DNA of 16,370 nt, taken from assembly GCA_030594905.1 (NCBI GenBank), contig JAUVEF010000005.1:1-16370 (forward strand), in the 5' to 3' direction. The translations under genes and the position numbers were made by a program. Shown one piece after another: positions 7,101-15,300 of the stretch. Source of the DNA: Methanosarcinales archaeon. Its GTDB lineage: Archaea > Halobacteriota > Methanosarcinia > Methanosarcinales > Methanogasteraceae. The first letter of the stretch is position 1. Each line of letters begins with the position of its first letter. Below the pieces are notes generated by a model. That model saw nothing but the letters and a program-made list of their open reading frames with translations. It was not told where the DNA came from and searched no databases.

Positions 7101-8030
7101 TCATGCCCGGTCAACCGCGTACTTTGTATACATCATTGCCTCGATCTGGTTCGTGCGCAACAGCTGCATCAGCAGGCGGTAATCCGCTCCATTTGTGGCA
7201 ACCTTTCTGGCAGGCGGCAGCACAGCACCGCCACCCTTCAGAAATAGCGCACCTCCCTTCATCTTGCCACCGACAAATCCCTTTGACATCCCCTTCACGA
7301 TCAGCACGCCGCCGCGCATGTCAGCAGCAGCAAACTCGCCTGTGTTGCCTTCGATGATCACCGAGCCCCCTGCAAGCAGCGTTCCCGCGTTCATACCCGC
7401 ATTGCCGCAGACCCTTAGAAGCCCGCTCTTCATCAACATGCCAACACTGAGATCGACGTTGCCTTTCACGATCACGGTGCAATCAGCGCTGCACCGCGCG
7501 GCGATTGTGTCCCGCAGAACACCGTCGCTCAACGTTAGGGTCCGCGTCCCCTCATCGAATGTGTTTGGCGGCAGCAATCTGTCTGATACACCACCATGGA
7601 GAAACTCTGTGATCGACCGGTACTTGTGAAAACCAGCCAGGTCAGACTCTACTTCGATGATGTTGCCCATTGGTTCTGCCACCGTTCCGCTCACATAGAT
7701 GCTACCTGACGCAAGCCCCATCCCCATCCGCGTGCCAGCATTCCCGTCCACGATCGCAGTCCCAAGTTCCATGATGCCGCCAGTGCCGCCAAAGTAACGC
7801 AGGTCCGCGCCGGCGTTTGAGCAGAACCGCTTGCCGACGTCGCCGTTGATGCGGAAAGTCTCTTTGCGCCGCATGAGCGTGACAAGATCGCGATATGTGT
7901 AATCGGTGCCATTCTGGGACGGGACGATGGCGTCTGGATCAAGTTCCTTGCCCTGGTGCTGCCAGTAGAAGTTGTATGTGAAATCGCAGACACATTTCTC
8001 TGGTGATGCAAACGTAATCTCAATTCCCAT
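7101..8030 (-). CDS. GXGXG-domain protein, formylmethanofuran dehydrogenase subunit C-like
   Basis: The 309-residue protein is dominated by a right-handed beta-helix of the GXGXG type, seen as repeats spaced about 18-20 residues: GDVGKRFC (63-70), GGIMELGTAIVDGNAGTRMG (84-103), ASGSIYVSGTVAEPMG (107-122), then VIVKGNVDLSVG (186-197), LLRVCGNAGMNAG (204-216), SVIIEGNTGEFAA (223-235) and VLIVKGMSKGFVGG (242-255). This fold occurs in FwdC/FmdC, where it scaffolds formylmethanofuran dehydrogenase, and in the C-terminus of glutamate synthase. FwdC is usually about 260-270 residues and lies beside fwdA/B/D; none is here, and the protein has an extra N-terminal region of about 60 residues and a helical C-terminus (280-309). 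I therefore read it as a paralogue of unknown function. Its ATG abuts the TAG of the upstream cobZ-like gene, so the two are co-translated. Confidence 0.75.
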   Translation of the reverse strand: MGIEITFASPEKCVCDFTYNFYWQHQGKELDPDAIVPSQNGTDYTYRDLVTLMRRKETFRINGDVGKRFCSNAGADLRYFGGTGGIMELGTAIVDGNAGTRMGMGLASGSIYVSGTVAEPMGNIIEVESDLAGFHKYRSITEFLHGGVSDRLLPPNTFDEGTRTLTLSDGVLRDTIAARCSADCTVIVKGNVDLSVGMLMKSGLLRVCGNAGMNAGTLLAGGSVIIEGNTGEFAAADMRGGVLIVKGMSKGFVGGKMKGGALFLKGGGAVLPPARKVATNGADYRLLMQLLRTNQIEAMMYTKYAVDRA

Positions 8031-8495
8031 CTACGGCATGCTCCTTGAGTACATGTTGGAAGAGACTCCGCCGATTAGCCCGGCGATAGCATCGTCCATA
8101 AACGGCCCGAGTTTACTGAGAATCCCCGGTTTATTCTGATCAAACCTCGTAAACTCAAACATGCCTTTATATCCTCCGATGTACTTTGCAATTGCAATCC
8201 CGATGACCTCATCCGCAATCAGGAATACGGGATCGCGCTCGTAAACGGACGCGGATATGCCGGGCAACTTGCCACTCGCGCCATCTTCTTCGAGAAGAAC
8301 CGCTGCATACAGGAGTATACACAGGTTCGGATCAGATAATGAAAAAGCAAGTTCGCGACCGAATACGTCTCTTGCAAGCGCCTCGGTCTCTATTCCAGGA
8401 TGCGGGACATACATCTCCATCGCCGCGTCCGTGATCGCGGCGACAGTGATGCCGCGCATCTCAAGTGTCTCAAGGATGTCTCGATTCTCTGCCAT
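8031..8495 (-). CDS. cobZ: CobZ-like alpha-ribazole phosphatase (PgpA-fold family)
   Basis: Small all-helical protein of the archaeal CobZ/PgpA-like family. CobZ of Methanosarcina dephosphorylates alpha-ribazole phosphate in assembly of the lower ligand of cobamides; relatives named PgpA act on phosphatidylglycerophosphate. Counting from the upstream TTG at 8528, the landmarks are EMYVPHPGIE (38-47), LSDPNLC (64-70), LLEEDG (78-83), DPVFLIADEVIGIAIAKYIGG (99-119 region), FTRFDQNKPGILSKLGPF (126-143) and DDAIAGLIGGVSS (145-157), with several acidic residues suited to metal binding. I prefer the ATG at 8495 (154 residues): the TTG at 8528 has no ribosome site, while the distance from ATG to the YVPHPG motif looks normal. 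The family is clear; the substrate is inferred. A corrinoid role would suit an organism with methyltransfer metabolism. It is the first gene of a two-gene unit with the GXGXG protein. Confidence 0.68.
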   Translation of the reverse strand: MAENRDILETLEMRGITVAAITDAAMEMYVPHPGIETEALARDVFGRELAFSLSDPNLCILLYAAVLLEEDGASGKLPGISASVYERDPVFLIADEVIGIAIAKYIGGYKGMFEFTRFDQNKPGILSKLGPFMDDAIAGLIGGVSSNMYSRSMP

Positions 8496-8603
8496 GATTA
8501 TCCCAAGTGTTGCCGGTACTTCGATCAAGCAATAGATATGTGTTCTGGTTGCACAGAATAAATAGCCCCCCGAGTTTTGAGAGTTTGGAACCTGCGGGTC
8601 TCC

Positions 8604-8613
8604 ATTTTATACA
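8604..8613 (-). promoter_or_regulatory. candidate TATA box for cobZ-GXGXG unit
   Basis: On the - strand this reads gtataaaatg, a good archaeal TATA match, and predicts a start near 8580. A second AT-rich stretch nearer the gene (ctatttattc, about 8556-8565) would give a start near 8535, upstream of both possible start codons. Either fits; motif evidence only. Confidence 0.35.
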
Positions 8614-8632
8614 TCCAATTCATGCACAAGGC

Positions 8633-8640
8633 TTATATAT
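8633..8640 (+). promoter_or_regulatory. candidate TATA box for mptA
   Basis: ttatatat at 8633-8640 predicts a transcription start near 8662-8665, which is at or past the TTG at 8665 and leaves a leader of about 22 nt to the ATG at 8686. This supports ATG 8686 as the true mptA start. Confidence 0.5.
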
Positions 8641-8685
8641 CGACACATAGACCACACAACAAAATTGTCATCGGAGAACAATGTT

Positions 8686-9666
8686 ATGAAACTACCCGTG
8701 ATTGAGCTACCAGATGTTCAGGCGAGTCACCCGGCGATACCGATCAACCTCACGCGTGTCGGCGTCACCGATGTCAAGAAACTGATTGAGATCGCACGCG
8801 TTGGCAAGCGCCCAATCGTGCTTATCGCAAGGTTCAACATCTTTGTTGACCTGCCGTATGACCGCAAAGGCGCAAACCTTTCAAGAAACTTTGAGACGAT
8901 CGATGAGGTGCTGGAGGAGGCGGTCGAGGCGCCGGTGTACGAGATAGAAGAACTATGTGGTGTGGTTGCACGCCGCTTGCTTACCAAGCACGAGTACGCG
9001 TCTCGCGCCGAGGTGCAGATGAACAGTGAATACGTGGTTAAACGAGAGACGCCGGTAACACAGATGAAATGCCAGGGCGTGGCTGACATCTTTGCAGAGG
9101 CGGTCGCCACGAGATCGGATGAAGAAGGAGACATTGCGGTCAGGAAACTGGTGGGTGCAGAGGTTCTCGGGATGACTGCATGTCCTTGTGCGCAGGAGAT
9201 CATGCGGGATCGTGCCAGAAATGAGATGATTGACCTCAAAATCCCAGAAGACACGATTGCACAGTTCCTGAGCAGGGTGCCTATGGCGACCCACAACCAG
9301 CGCGGGCGTGGAACCATCTCCATTGAGGTGCACGACCGGTATGATGTCTCACTTGAGAAACTGATCGATCTCATCGAAAACTCGATGAGTTCCACGATAT
9401 TTGAACTGCTCAAGCGATCTGATGAAGCGGCGGTAGTTGATGCCGCGCACCGGAACCCGAGATTTGTTGAGGATTGTGTCCGCGCGATGGCGCGCTCGAT
9501 TGTGGAACGATTCGCGCATCTTCCGGATGATTCCCTGATCTCAATCAAGCAGATCAACGAGGAGAGTATTCACCAGCACAATGCATGTGCCGAGCGGCTT
9601 GCCACACTTGGAGAGCTCAGGACCGAACTTACCGAGATGAATATAATCTTCGACCAAAGCGTTTAA
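8686..9666 (+). CDS. mptA: GTP cyclohydrolase MptA (GTP cyclohydrolase IV)
   Basis: Iron(II)-dependent GTP cyclohydrolase that opens the route to methanopterin (or a related pterin) by converting GTP to 7,8-dihydroneopterin 2',3'-cyclic phosphate. The 326 residues show the MptA/FolE2 family landmarks: [10 protein letters not shown] (61-70), QMKCQG (126-131), TACPCAQ (164-170), ATHNQRGRG (201-209) and [10 protein letters not shown] (291-300), which include the histidine, cysteine and glutamate positions expected around the metal and substrate. The frame runs upstream to a TTG at 8665, but ATG 8686 has GGAG 10 nt upstream and fits the predicted promoter. It is divergent from cobZ and is followed after 33 nt by the FlaD/E-like gene. 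Its presence supports tetrahydromethanopterin-based C1 metabolism. Confidence 0.93.
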   Translation: MKLPVIELPDVQASHPAIPINLTRVGVTDVKKLIEIARVGKRPIVLIARFNIFVDLPYDRKGANLSRNFETIDEVLEEAVEAPVYEIEELCGVVARRLLTKHEYASRAEVQMNSEYVVKRETPVTQMKCQGVADIFAEAVATRSDEEGDIAVRKLVGAEVLGMTACPCAQEIMRDRARNEMIDLKIPEDTIAQFLSRVPMATHNQRGRGTISIEVHDRYDVSLEKLIDLIENSMSSTIFELLKRSDEAAVVDAAHRNPRFVEDCVRAMARSIVERFAHLPDDSLISIKQINEESIHQHNACAERLATLGELRTELTEMNIIFDQSV

Positions 9667-9681
9667 ATCCATTAAGCGCCA

Positions 9682-9699
9682 TTATAATATTGTATATTA
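9682..9699 (+). promoter_or_regulatory. candidate promoter of the FlaD/E-like gene
   Basis: attataatattgtatatta contains two overlapping TATA-like stretches (ttataata 9682-9689 and tgtatatta 9691-9699) in the 33-nt gap after mptA. They predict starts near 9710-9720, so the transcript would be almost leaderless. This argues against GTG 9700 as the start of the next gene. Confidence 0.4.
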
Positions 9700-10953
9700 G
9701 TGGGGAGGGTGAAATTGGGTGAAACGACTTCGGTAGCCGTAAGGGTTAGAGACCGCGTAGTGTCTGCGGTGCAATTGATTTTTAAACGGATCCTGAGGAC
9801 TGGAGAGCTTCGCCACCGAATAGTAACCACCCCAGCAGAGCCTGTGATTTTAGATGACGTAGTCGAGGGTGAAAACGGGGACGGCTCCGAATACGAGTCG
9901 CCATTCGCACAAGAAGAAGCAGAGAAGGAGGCTGCTGCCCTTGCGCAGTCACAGCAGGAACTCAGTGTGGAGTTCAGTGCAGCCAGGGATGATATTCTGG
10001 AGTTGCAGGCGCAGATGGGGGAGCTCATGCACGTCTTTTCGACGATTACCGAAGCGGTCTACAACATGCCGGTGTCCGCAGAAAAAGCAGATGGCGGCGA
10101 CATGCCCATCATGGCAGATACTGGGATGGTAGTGCCAGAGGCGATATCAGCAGAGATTGATGACATTAAACAACAACTGGAGACGCTTGGAGCCGGACTG
10201 TCAAAAACCGACGTAACCATGCTGACTGTGGAGGCAAAGACGGACGGCATGACTGAAAAAGTATCCCGGATCGAGCAGACACTGCCTGAACTGATCTCGA
10301 TACAGAGCGATTTTTCCGGAAAAATAGATAAAATGCGGGAGTCAATCGAGATGAACAGATCGGAAATCACAGATCTGGCTGCGAACATAGGGCGTATCGA
10401 TTGTCTGTACGATGGTTTCGATGATATGTACGAGATCGCCCTGACACTGACAGGGGATGTTGGTGACATCATCGCCAGAGTGGAGGAGGTCGAAACGTAT
10501 GGGGCTGACGTGGCTAACGGGGCGGGTGTGGTCGACACTGCCAGCAGTGCCGGTGGTGGGGGTGGAGTCGCCGAGGTGGAGATCCTGCTACCGACTGCTT
10601 ATGTGAAGCTGCAATCCGTAGGAAACGAGGCTGATCATGTCAAGATCGCGATGGAGCTTCTGGACTTCCTGCTCAAGATGGTCGGACCCAATAATCTACC
10701 GAGCATCCTTGATTATTATATCGAGATTGGATGGATCAGCGAAACCGCACGCCTCGATCTGCTTGCTTATGCAAGCGGTCTTGGATTTGCGGAGGATATG
10801 CCGGACTGGAAACTGAGCACAGAAGACCATCTAAAATCACTCTGGTTCATCGACCAATTATGCGGGCATAAAACCGATAAAACCAAGCTGTTCCATGTGA
10901 ATCATGAAATCGCAAAGATGGATAGGGGAATTGGCGCACTCTACGAGATATGA
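9700..10953 (+). CDS. FlaD/FlaE-like archaellum accessory protein, orphan
   Basis: The C-terminal domain (about 297-390) matches the archaellar FlaD/FlaE (ArlD/ArlE) domain: AYVKLQSVGNEADHVKIAMELLDFL (300-324 region), PNNLPSILDYYIEIGWIS (330-347), TEDHLKSLWFIDQL (374-387). In archaella, FlaC/D/E link the motor to the chemotaxis adaptor CheF. Two FlaC-like helical segments precede it, each a coiled-coil run into a conserved turn: RDDILELQAQMGELMHVFSTI (96-116 region) and KIDKMRESIEMNRSEITDL (208-226) into LYDGFDDMYE. A glycine-rich linker (285-289) precedes the C-terminal domain, and about 27 charged residues follow it. There is no signal peptide; the N-terminus is basic with a short hydrophobic stretch (19-28). 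No other archaellum, pilus or chemotaxis gene lies in the window. The start is uncertain: GTG 9700 gives 417 residues, but GGGGAGGG (9702-9709) is best placed for TTG 9715 (412 residues). Confidence 0.82.
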   Translation: MGRVKLGETTSVAVRVRDRVVSAVQLIFKRILRTGELRHRIVTTPAEPVILDDVVEGENGDGSEYESPFAQEEAEKEAAALAQSQQELSVEFSAARDDILELQAQMGELMHVFSTITEAVYNMPVSAEKADGGDMPIMADTGMVVPEAISAEIDDIKQQLETLGAGLSKTDVTMLTVEAKTDGMTEKVSRIEQTLPELISIQSDFSGKIDKMRESIEMNRSEITDLAANIGRIDCLYDGFDDMYEIALTLTGDVGDIIARVEEVETYGADVANGAGVVDTASSAGGGGGVAEVEILLPTAYVKLQSVGNEADHVKIAMELLDFLLKMVGPNNLPSILDYYIEIGWISETARLDLLAYASGLGFAEDMPDWKLSTEDHLKSLWFIDQLCGHKTDKTKLFHVNHEIAKMDRGIGALYEI

Positions 10954-11393
10954 TCCTTACACACCCGTATACGGGGGATTGAATGCCTGTATTGCTCGAT
11001 CGCTTCGATCTGCTCTTTCGCGCTACCAAAACGGTTCTCTTCGATTCTGTGCTTTGTATCCTGCCATATCTTCCTGAAGATGTAGAAATACTCAGATAGG
11101 TCGAGGCGATTTCCGAAAATCACCTCATAATTCGCGATAACCGAGATTTTAATCTGCAGCGGGAGCAGTTCGAATATCCGGATGTCGTAAACGGGTGGAG
11201 CCCGCCCGAGCAGACCTTTCCAGATCTTGATGCACCTGCTTCGGTCATTTGTCCGGGTTATCACTGCAATATCGATATCAGAGCGATTATTCGCTGTTTT
11301 GCTTGCGTACGATCCGAAGACGACGACCTCATAGTCCCGCAGGAACGTAAGGTCTAATCTGTTATCGATGCCGGCATTAGGGTCAGTCCGCAT
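10941..11393 (-). CDS. mntA: MNT-domain nucleotidyltransferase antitoxin (MntA-like)
   Basis: Minimal nucleotidyltransferase of the type VII HEPN/MNT toxin-antitoxin class. The hallmark GSX10DXD motif is complete: G27-S28 followed by ten residues to D39-I-D41 (GSYASKTANNRSDIDIAV), with a third acidic position at D70 (VYDIRIFE). In studied pairs MntA neutralises HepT by adding AMP to a tyrosine of the toxin. The 150 residues are normal for the family. The frame runs upstream to TTG 11408, but ATG 11393 has GAGGTT (11401-11406 on the + strand as aacctc) 7 nt upstream. It overlaps the end of the HEPN gene by 11 nt. At its 3' end it overlaps the FlaD/E-like gene tail to tail by 13 nt. Catalytic residues look intact. 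Confidence 0.87.
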   Translation of the reverse strand: MRTDPNAGIDNRLDLTFLRDYEVVVFGSYASKTANNRSDIDIAVITRTNDRSRCIKIWKGLLGRAPPVYDIRIFELLPLQIKISVIANYEVIFGNRLDLSEYFYIFRKIWQDTKHRIEENRFGSAKEQIEAIEQYRHSIPRIRVCKDHIS

Positions 11394-11796
11394 CCGGTTT
11401 AACCTCAACGATCTCTATGAATTCGTAGAGTATTCTTTTAATCTCTTCGATGTTCTCAAATATCAGTTCGACGTCAACCGCCCCGTATCTGTGAACGACG
11501 GCGTTTCTCATACCGTTTAACTTCTTAATATTCTGTGCAAGTTCCTTATCAATCACATTCTTTGCCAGAAGATGGTCGATGTTCTCATAATCGTCGCCGA
11601 CATTGATACCCATATCGTGCACCAGCATCGCAACCATATCCACCGCAGCATCGATACTAGTCTGAACCCGGTAAAGCACCCCATCAATAGACAGATCGTC
11701 CATGGTGCAGGCATCTTCCGGGATGGCGTACATCTTGTCAATGATGTATCCGATCTTAGAACGGTACTGCCCCGCACGTTTTTCATCCATTACCAT
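11383..11796 (-). CDS. hepT: HEPN-domain toxin (HepT-like, DUF86)
   Basis: Small helical HEPN protein; in studied HepT/MntA systems it is an RNase toxin acting on RNA such as tRNA or mRNA. The diagnostic RX4HXY motif is complete at R97-N-A-V-V-H102-R-Y104, and the tyrosine is the known AMPylation site in characterised HepT. DUF86 features precede it: KIGYIID (14-20), YRVQTSIDAAVDMVAMLVHD (42-61), MGINVGDDYENIDHLLAKNVI (62-82). At 137 residues it has the usual length. Two ATGs are possible (11796 and 11790). A TATA-like site at 11821-11830 implies a near-leaderless message. The toxin gene comes first and the antitoxin gene overlaps its end, the common order for this class. Confidence 0.88.
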   Translation of the reverse strand: MVMDEKRAGQYRSKIGYIIDKMYAIPEDACTMDDLSIDGVLYRVQTSIDAAVDMVAMLVHDMGINVGDDYENIDHLLAKNVIDKELAQNIKKLNGMRNAVVHRYGAVDVELIFENIEEIKRILYEFIEIVEVKPDAD

Positions 11797-11820
11797 CTGC
11801 TTTCTATGTATTCTCGTGCT

Positions 11821-11830
11821 ATACTATATT
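11821..11830 (-). promoter_or_regulatory. candidate TATA box for the hepT-mntA pair
   Basis: The - strand reads aatatagtat here, about 25-35 bp upstream of the first hepT ATG. The predicted start falls near 11800, giving a very short or absent leader. This gives the pair its own promoter, independent of ileS, which ends 103 bp upstream. Confidence 0.4.
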
Positions 11831-11899
11831 GTTTCCGAAAAGCCGGGAACTTGCGCATTGTGTTTTGAGCCTCCAAGCGGGGAGAGGTTTTATTGACCC

Positions 11900-14800
11900 C
11901 TACGCAAGCACGCTCACACCTATCTGCATCTCAACACCCTCGACATCCCAGTCCTTCACAAGGTCGCCGGACGCCGCCATGTCGCCGATCGTCATTTCCC
12001 TCGCGCGGACCTCGCCCACAACATATCCTGCCATGCTGTTTAAGAAATCGCTCACCCGCGTATCCGAGATCCCCAGCGTGACCTTGATCCAGTCATTAAC
12101 CTCCAGATCAAGCTCTTTTCGCATGTCCTGGATCCGGCGTATCGCCTCTGCCGCGTAGCCGTCCGCCTCAATCTCTGGCGTGAGCGTAGCATCAACATAC
12201 ACGATGCCATGCGTAAATTCGGAATCAGCGGCAAATTCGGGAACGATGCTCTGGAAATTAACCATCTCGCCGGTGATCGTTACAACGCCGGCTGTGCTAC
12301 CGGTAACATCAAGATCGCACGTCCATTCGCCCGCCTTTCCGATCGCATCCTTTAAGGCTCTTGCGTCAGCCCCCTTGATCGCATCAGCCACCTTTCCGGC
12401 GTCCTTCTTGAATGCCGGACCAAGTTTCGCCATATCAGGGATAGTCTCTATCCCGAGTTCATCCCATTCGTCGCCAACGCCGAGCAAAACGATATTCTGC
12501 GCATTGGTCTGCTCTGCAAGCACGTCTTTCAGCGATTCCACCGCCCGCACGATTCCCTCGTTGGCGGGTGCTATCACGATCCGCCTGACCGCCCACCGAA
12601 GCTTCCTCTTCGCCTTCTGGCGGGCGTTTGCAACCGCCTCCACGATCCTTCTGACCTCTGCCATGTCCGCCTCAAGCTCTGGGTCGATCAGGTCTTCGGC
12701 GGGGGTGAGCCAGTCACACGCATGGACTGATTCGCGCTTCTCCTCCGCCCCCACACCGGCCCCCGCGCCCTCGAGGTTCTGATAGATCGCCTCTGAAAGG
12801 TACGGCATGAACGGGGCGGTCATCCGTGTAATAATTGTGAACACATCGCAAAGAACCCGGTAAACCGCCAGTTTATCGGGATCGTCCGCCTCGGTCCATG
12901 TGCGAGGTCGGATCAACTGGATATACCATCTTGAGAGGTCTTCGAGCACGAATTCAAGGATTGCGCGGGTCGCGACATGCAGTTTGTACTCATCCATCGC
13001 AGATGTAACATTGCGTATGAGCGAGTTTGCCCTTGACAGAATCCACCGATCCTCCTGCCTGAGCGCACCACGTATCGATTCAAACGAGACTACGCTCGGG
13101 TCAAAGCCATCAAGAACCATGTACGGCAGCGGAAACCTGTAGACGTTCCACAAAATGTTTAAAGAACGATGCACGGTTGCGACCTCGTCCCGATTGAACT
13201 TTAGATCGTCCCACGGCGCATTTGCGGAGAGCATATACATGCGCAGCGTATCTGCCCCGAACTTCTCGATCACGGTGTCGGGTGCAACAACGTTCCCCAG
13301 GCTCTTTGACATCTTGTTCCCGCTTTCATCCAGCGTGAAACCATGCACGAGCACGCTCTTGTACGGTATCCGGTCGAATGCAACCATGCCCGCTCCAAGT
13401 TGCGAATAGAACCAGCCGCGGGTCTGATCATGTCCTTCTACAATGAAATCAGGTGGCCAGAGTGTCTCAAACGCACTCGTGGTGTGTGGATAGTCGAGCG
13501 TTGCCCACGAGGCGACCGCAGAATCGAACCAGACATCAAAGACATCCTCAACACGCCGGCACTCCCCGCCGCACGAACATGCGAAGGTGACCTCATCGAC
13601 CCACGGGCGGTGAAGATCGGGTAGCTCGACGCCGCTCCTTGCTTTAAGTTCGCCGCCAGTCCCGATCACCTCGTACTTCCCACATGTGTTGCAGACCCAG
13701 ATCGGGATCGGAACGCCCCAGTACCGCTGCCGTGATATGCACCAGTCCCGAGCCCCTGCAACCCAGTCACGGAACCTTGCAGACCCGGCCCAGTCCGGAT
13801 ACCAGCTCACCTTAGCGATCTCGTCAAGCATCTGTTCCTTAAGCTGTGAAATCTTCAAAAACCACTGTTCAGTCGCAAGGTAGATGATCGGCGTCTTGCA
13901 TCGCCAGCAATGCCCATACCTATGCACGATCGTTTCGCTTGCAAGCAGACACCCGCGCTCATCGAGATCGTTGGTGACCTGCTTGTCAGCGTCCTTGACA
14001 TATATGCCTTCATAGATGCTTGCATCGATGGTATACCGCCCGTCGGGTCCGACAGGGCAGAAAGCCGGCAGTCCGTGCTCTGATCCAAGTTCAAAATCCT
14101 CCACACCATGCCCGGGCGCTATGTGTACGCATCCGGTATTCTCAGTGGTCACGAACTCCGCCGGAAATACCTTGTGCTCAAATTCAGCCTGTTTTGGCAC
14201 GATATCAACAAGCGGATGTTTGTACTGCGTTCCGACCAGATCGCTACCATAACAGACATCAAGAAGCTCATAATCCTGATACTTGCCTGCTCGTAACACC
14301 GAATCGATCAGATCAGACGCAAAGATCAATATCTCGCTTTCACCGTCCTTGTGCGCCCGCACCTTCGAGTATTCAAAGTCAGGATGCACCGCCACAGCAA
14401 TATTTGCCGGAATCGTCCATGGAGTCGTTGTCCAGATGACGATGAACGTGTTCTCTTCGTCAATCACAGGAAACTTGACATAGATCGATGAATCGGTCTG
14501 GTCGCCGTATTCGACCTCAGAATCGGCGATCGCGGTCTCACATCTGGGGCACCAGTTCACCACACGCATGCCTTTTTCGAGCAGGCTTTTCTCGTTGGCT
14601 TGTTTGAGTGTCCACCAGACAGATTCGAGATATTCACGTTTTAATGTCATGTACGGATCATCCCAGTCAAGCCACACGCCGAGACGCTTGAACTGGGAAG
14701 TCATCGCGGTCATGTTCTGTATTGCAAATTCTTTGCACGTAGCTACGAACGAATCGATCCCGTACTCTTCGATATTCTTTTTTGTCTCAAACCCTAGTTT

Positions 14801-15091
14801 CTCTTCGACTTTCACCTCGATCGGAAGCCCGTGCATATCCCATCCGGCTCGATCAATGACATGGTAGCCGCGCATGGATCTGTACCGCAGGATCGCGTCC
14901 TTGATGACCTTATTCCCCGCTGTGCCAAGATGGATGTGTCCGGTGGTGTATGGAGGACCGTCCACGAAAAAGAATTGTTTTCCATCCTTTCGCAGGTCTC
15001 GAACGCGTCTGTATGTGCTATTTTCGTCCCAGACATGCTGCATCTCGCTTTCTATGGATTTTGCATCGTATCGTGCGGTAATCGTTTCCAT
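11900..15091 (-). CDS. ileS: isoleucyl-tRNA synthetase
   Basis: Class Ia synthetase charging tRNA-Ile in the cytoplasm, with CP1 editing against valine. The 1063 residues are full length for the archaeal/eukaryotic type. The HIGH region is [11 protein letters not shown] (46-56). The editing domain follows ([29 protein letters not shown]). The KMSKS loop is at 593-597 (NKMSKSLGN). The [14 protein letters not shown] stretch and an adjacent CSCGGEC cluster belong to the catalytic/zinc-binding region, and the anticodon-binding and C-terminal domains run to the end. The frame extends to 15139, but ATG 15091 is chosen because GGAGATCAC lies 5 nt upstream and the product begins METITARYD, as expected for archaeal IleRS. 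It is divergent from the RPA gene. Confidence 0.96.
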   Translation of the reverse strand: METITARYDAKSIESEMQHVWDENSTYRRVRDLRKDGKQFFFVDGPPYTTGHIHLGTAGNKVIKDAILRYRSMRGYHVIDRAGWDMHGLPIEVKVEEKLGFETKKNIEEYGIDSFVATCKEFAIQNMTAMTSQFKRLGVWLDWDDPYMTLKREYLESVWWTLKQANEKSLLEKGMRVVNWCPRCETAIADSEVEYGDQTDSSIYVKFPVIDEENTFIVIWTTTPWTIPANIAVAVHPDFEYSKVRAHKDGESEILIFASDLIDSVLRAGKYQDYELLDVCYGSDLVGTQYKHPLVDIVPKQAEFEHKVFPAEFVTTENTGCVHIAPGHGVEDFELGSEHGLPAFCPVGPDGRYTIDASIYEGIYVKDADKQVTNDLDERGCLLASETIVHRYGHCWRCKTPIIYLATEQWFLKISQLKEQMLDEIAKVSWYPDWAGSARFRDWVAGARDWCISRQRYWGVPIPIWVCNTCGKYEVIGTGGELKARSGVELPDLHRPWVDEVTFACSCGGECRRVEDVFDVWFDSAVASWATLDYPHTTSAFETLWPPDFIVEGHDQTRGWFYSQLGAGMVAFDRIPYKSVLVHGFTLDESGNKMSKSLGNVVAPDTVIEKFGADTLRMYMLSANAPWDDLKFNRDEVATVHRSLNILWNVYRFPLPYMVLDGFDPSVVSFESIRGALRQEDRWILSRANSLIRNVTSAMDEYKLHVATRAILEFVLEDLSRWYIQLIRPRTWTEADDPDKLAVYRVLCDVFTIITRMTAPFMPYLSEAIYQNLEGAGAGVGAEEKRESVHACDWLTPAEDLIDPELEADMAEVRRIVEAVANARQKAKRKLRWAVRRIVIAPANEGIVRAVESLKDVLAEQTNAQNIVLLGVGDEWDELGIETIPDMAKLGPAFKKDAGKVADAIKGADARALKDAIGKAGEWTCDLDVTGSTAGVVTITGEMVNFQSIVPEFAADSEFTHGIVYVDATLTPEIEADGYAAEAIRRIQDMRKELDLEVNDWIKVTLGISDTRVSDFLNSMAGYVVGEVRAREMTIGDMAASGDLVKDWDVEGVEMQIGVSVLA

Positions 15092-15092
15092 G

Positions 15093-15121
15093 TGTGATCT
15101 CCGGTGATTCTTGTGATCTCC
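15093..15121 (-). repeat. tandem copies of the ileS ribosome-binding sequence
   Basis: On the - strand GGAGATCACA occurs twice (15112-15121 and 15093-15102) with a 9-nt spacer. The copy next to ATG 15091 is the ribosome binding site, matching the GGAG and ATC parts of the anti-16S complement. The upstream copy has no start codon at a usable distance. It may be a small duplication or a regulatory repeat in the leader. Confidence 0.5.
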
Positions 15122-15158
15122 TGTCGGCTGGAGAGACATGAAAGTTTCTGTTGCGTGC

Positions 15159-15172
15159 GATTGCTAGCAATC
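15159..15172. repeat. 14-bp perfect palindrome in the ileS/RPA divergent region
   Basis: GATTGCTAGCAATC is its own reverse complement and lies about 70 bp upstream of ileS and 130 bp upstream of the RPA start. Its position and symmetry fit an operator for a dimeric regulator, but a chance palindrome cannot be excluded. Confidence 0.4.
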
Positions 15173-15242
15173 ACTCAACCGATGATAGATCACGGATGAT
15201 CGACCGCCACTGACTGGACTTGCCCTTTCGCACAGAAACCGA

Positions 15243-15252
15243 TAATACTATA
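15243..15252 (+). promoter_or_regulatory. candidate TATA-like element for the RPA gene
   Basis: taatactata lies about 50 bp upstream of the ATG at 15301 and predicts a start near 15275. The match is imperfect. No comparable element was clear for ileS on the other strand. Confidence 0.3.
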
Positions 15253-15300
15253 CCGGTGATACCAGAAGACCACGAAGGCATCGATGGAAAATGTGATCTT

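Noticed and set aside
7103..7629. Open frames of 84 and 144 residues on the + strand across the GXGXG gene
   Set aside because: They are antisense shadows of a well-supported - strand gene, with low-complexity proline/serine-rich translations and no family resemblance.
8727..9557. 276-residue - strand frame opposite mptA
   Set aside because: Serine-rich translation typical of the antisense of a GC-rich coding strand; mptA on the + strand carries all its family motifs.
12180..12782. 200-residue + strand frame opposite ileS
   Set aside because: Alanine/serine-rich antisense shadow of the IleRS C-terminal region; no recognisable domain or ribosome site.
15177..15225. Possible C/D-box guide RNA (gatgata ... 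ggatgatc ... ctga) between ileS and RPA
   Set aside because: The C-like box does not match RUGAUGA, no D' box precedes the second box, and the guide spacing is wrong.
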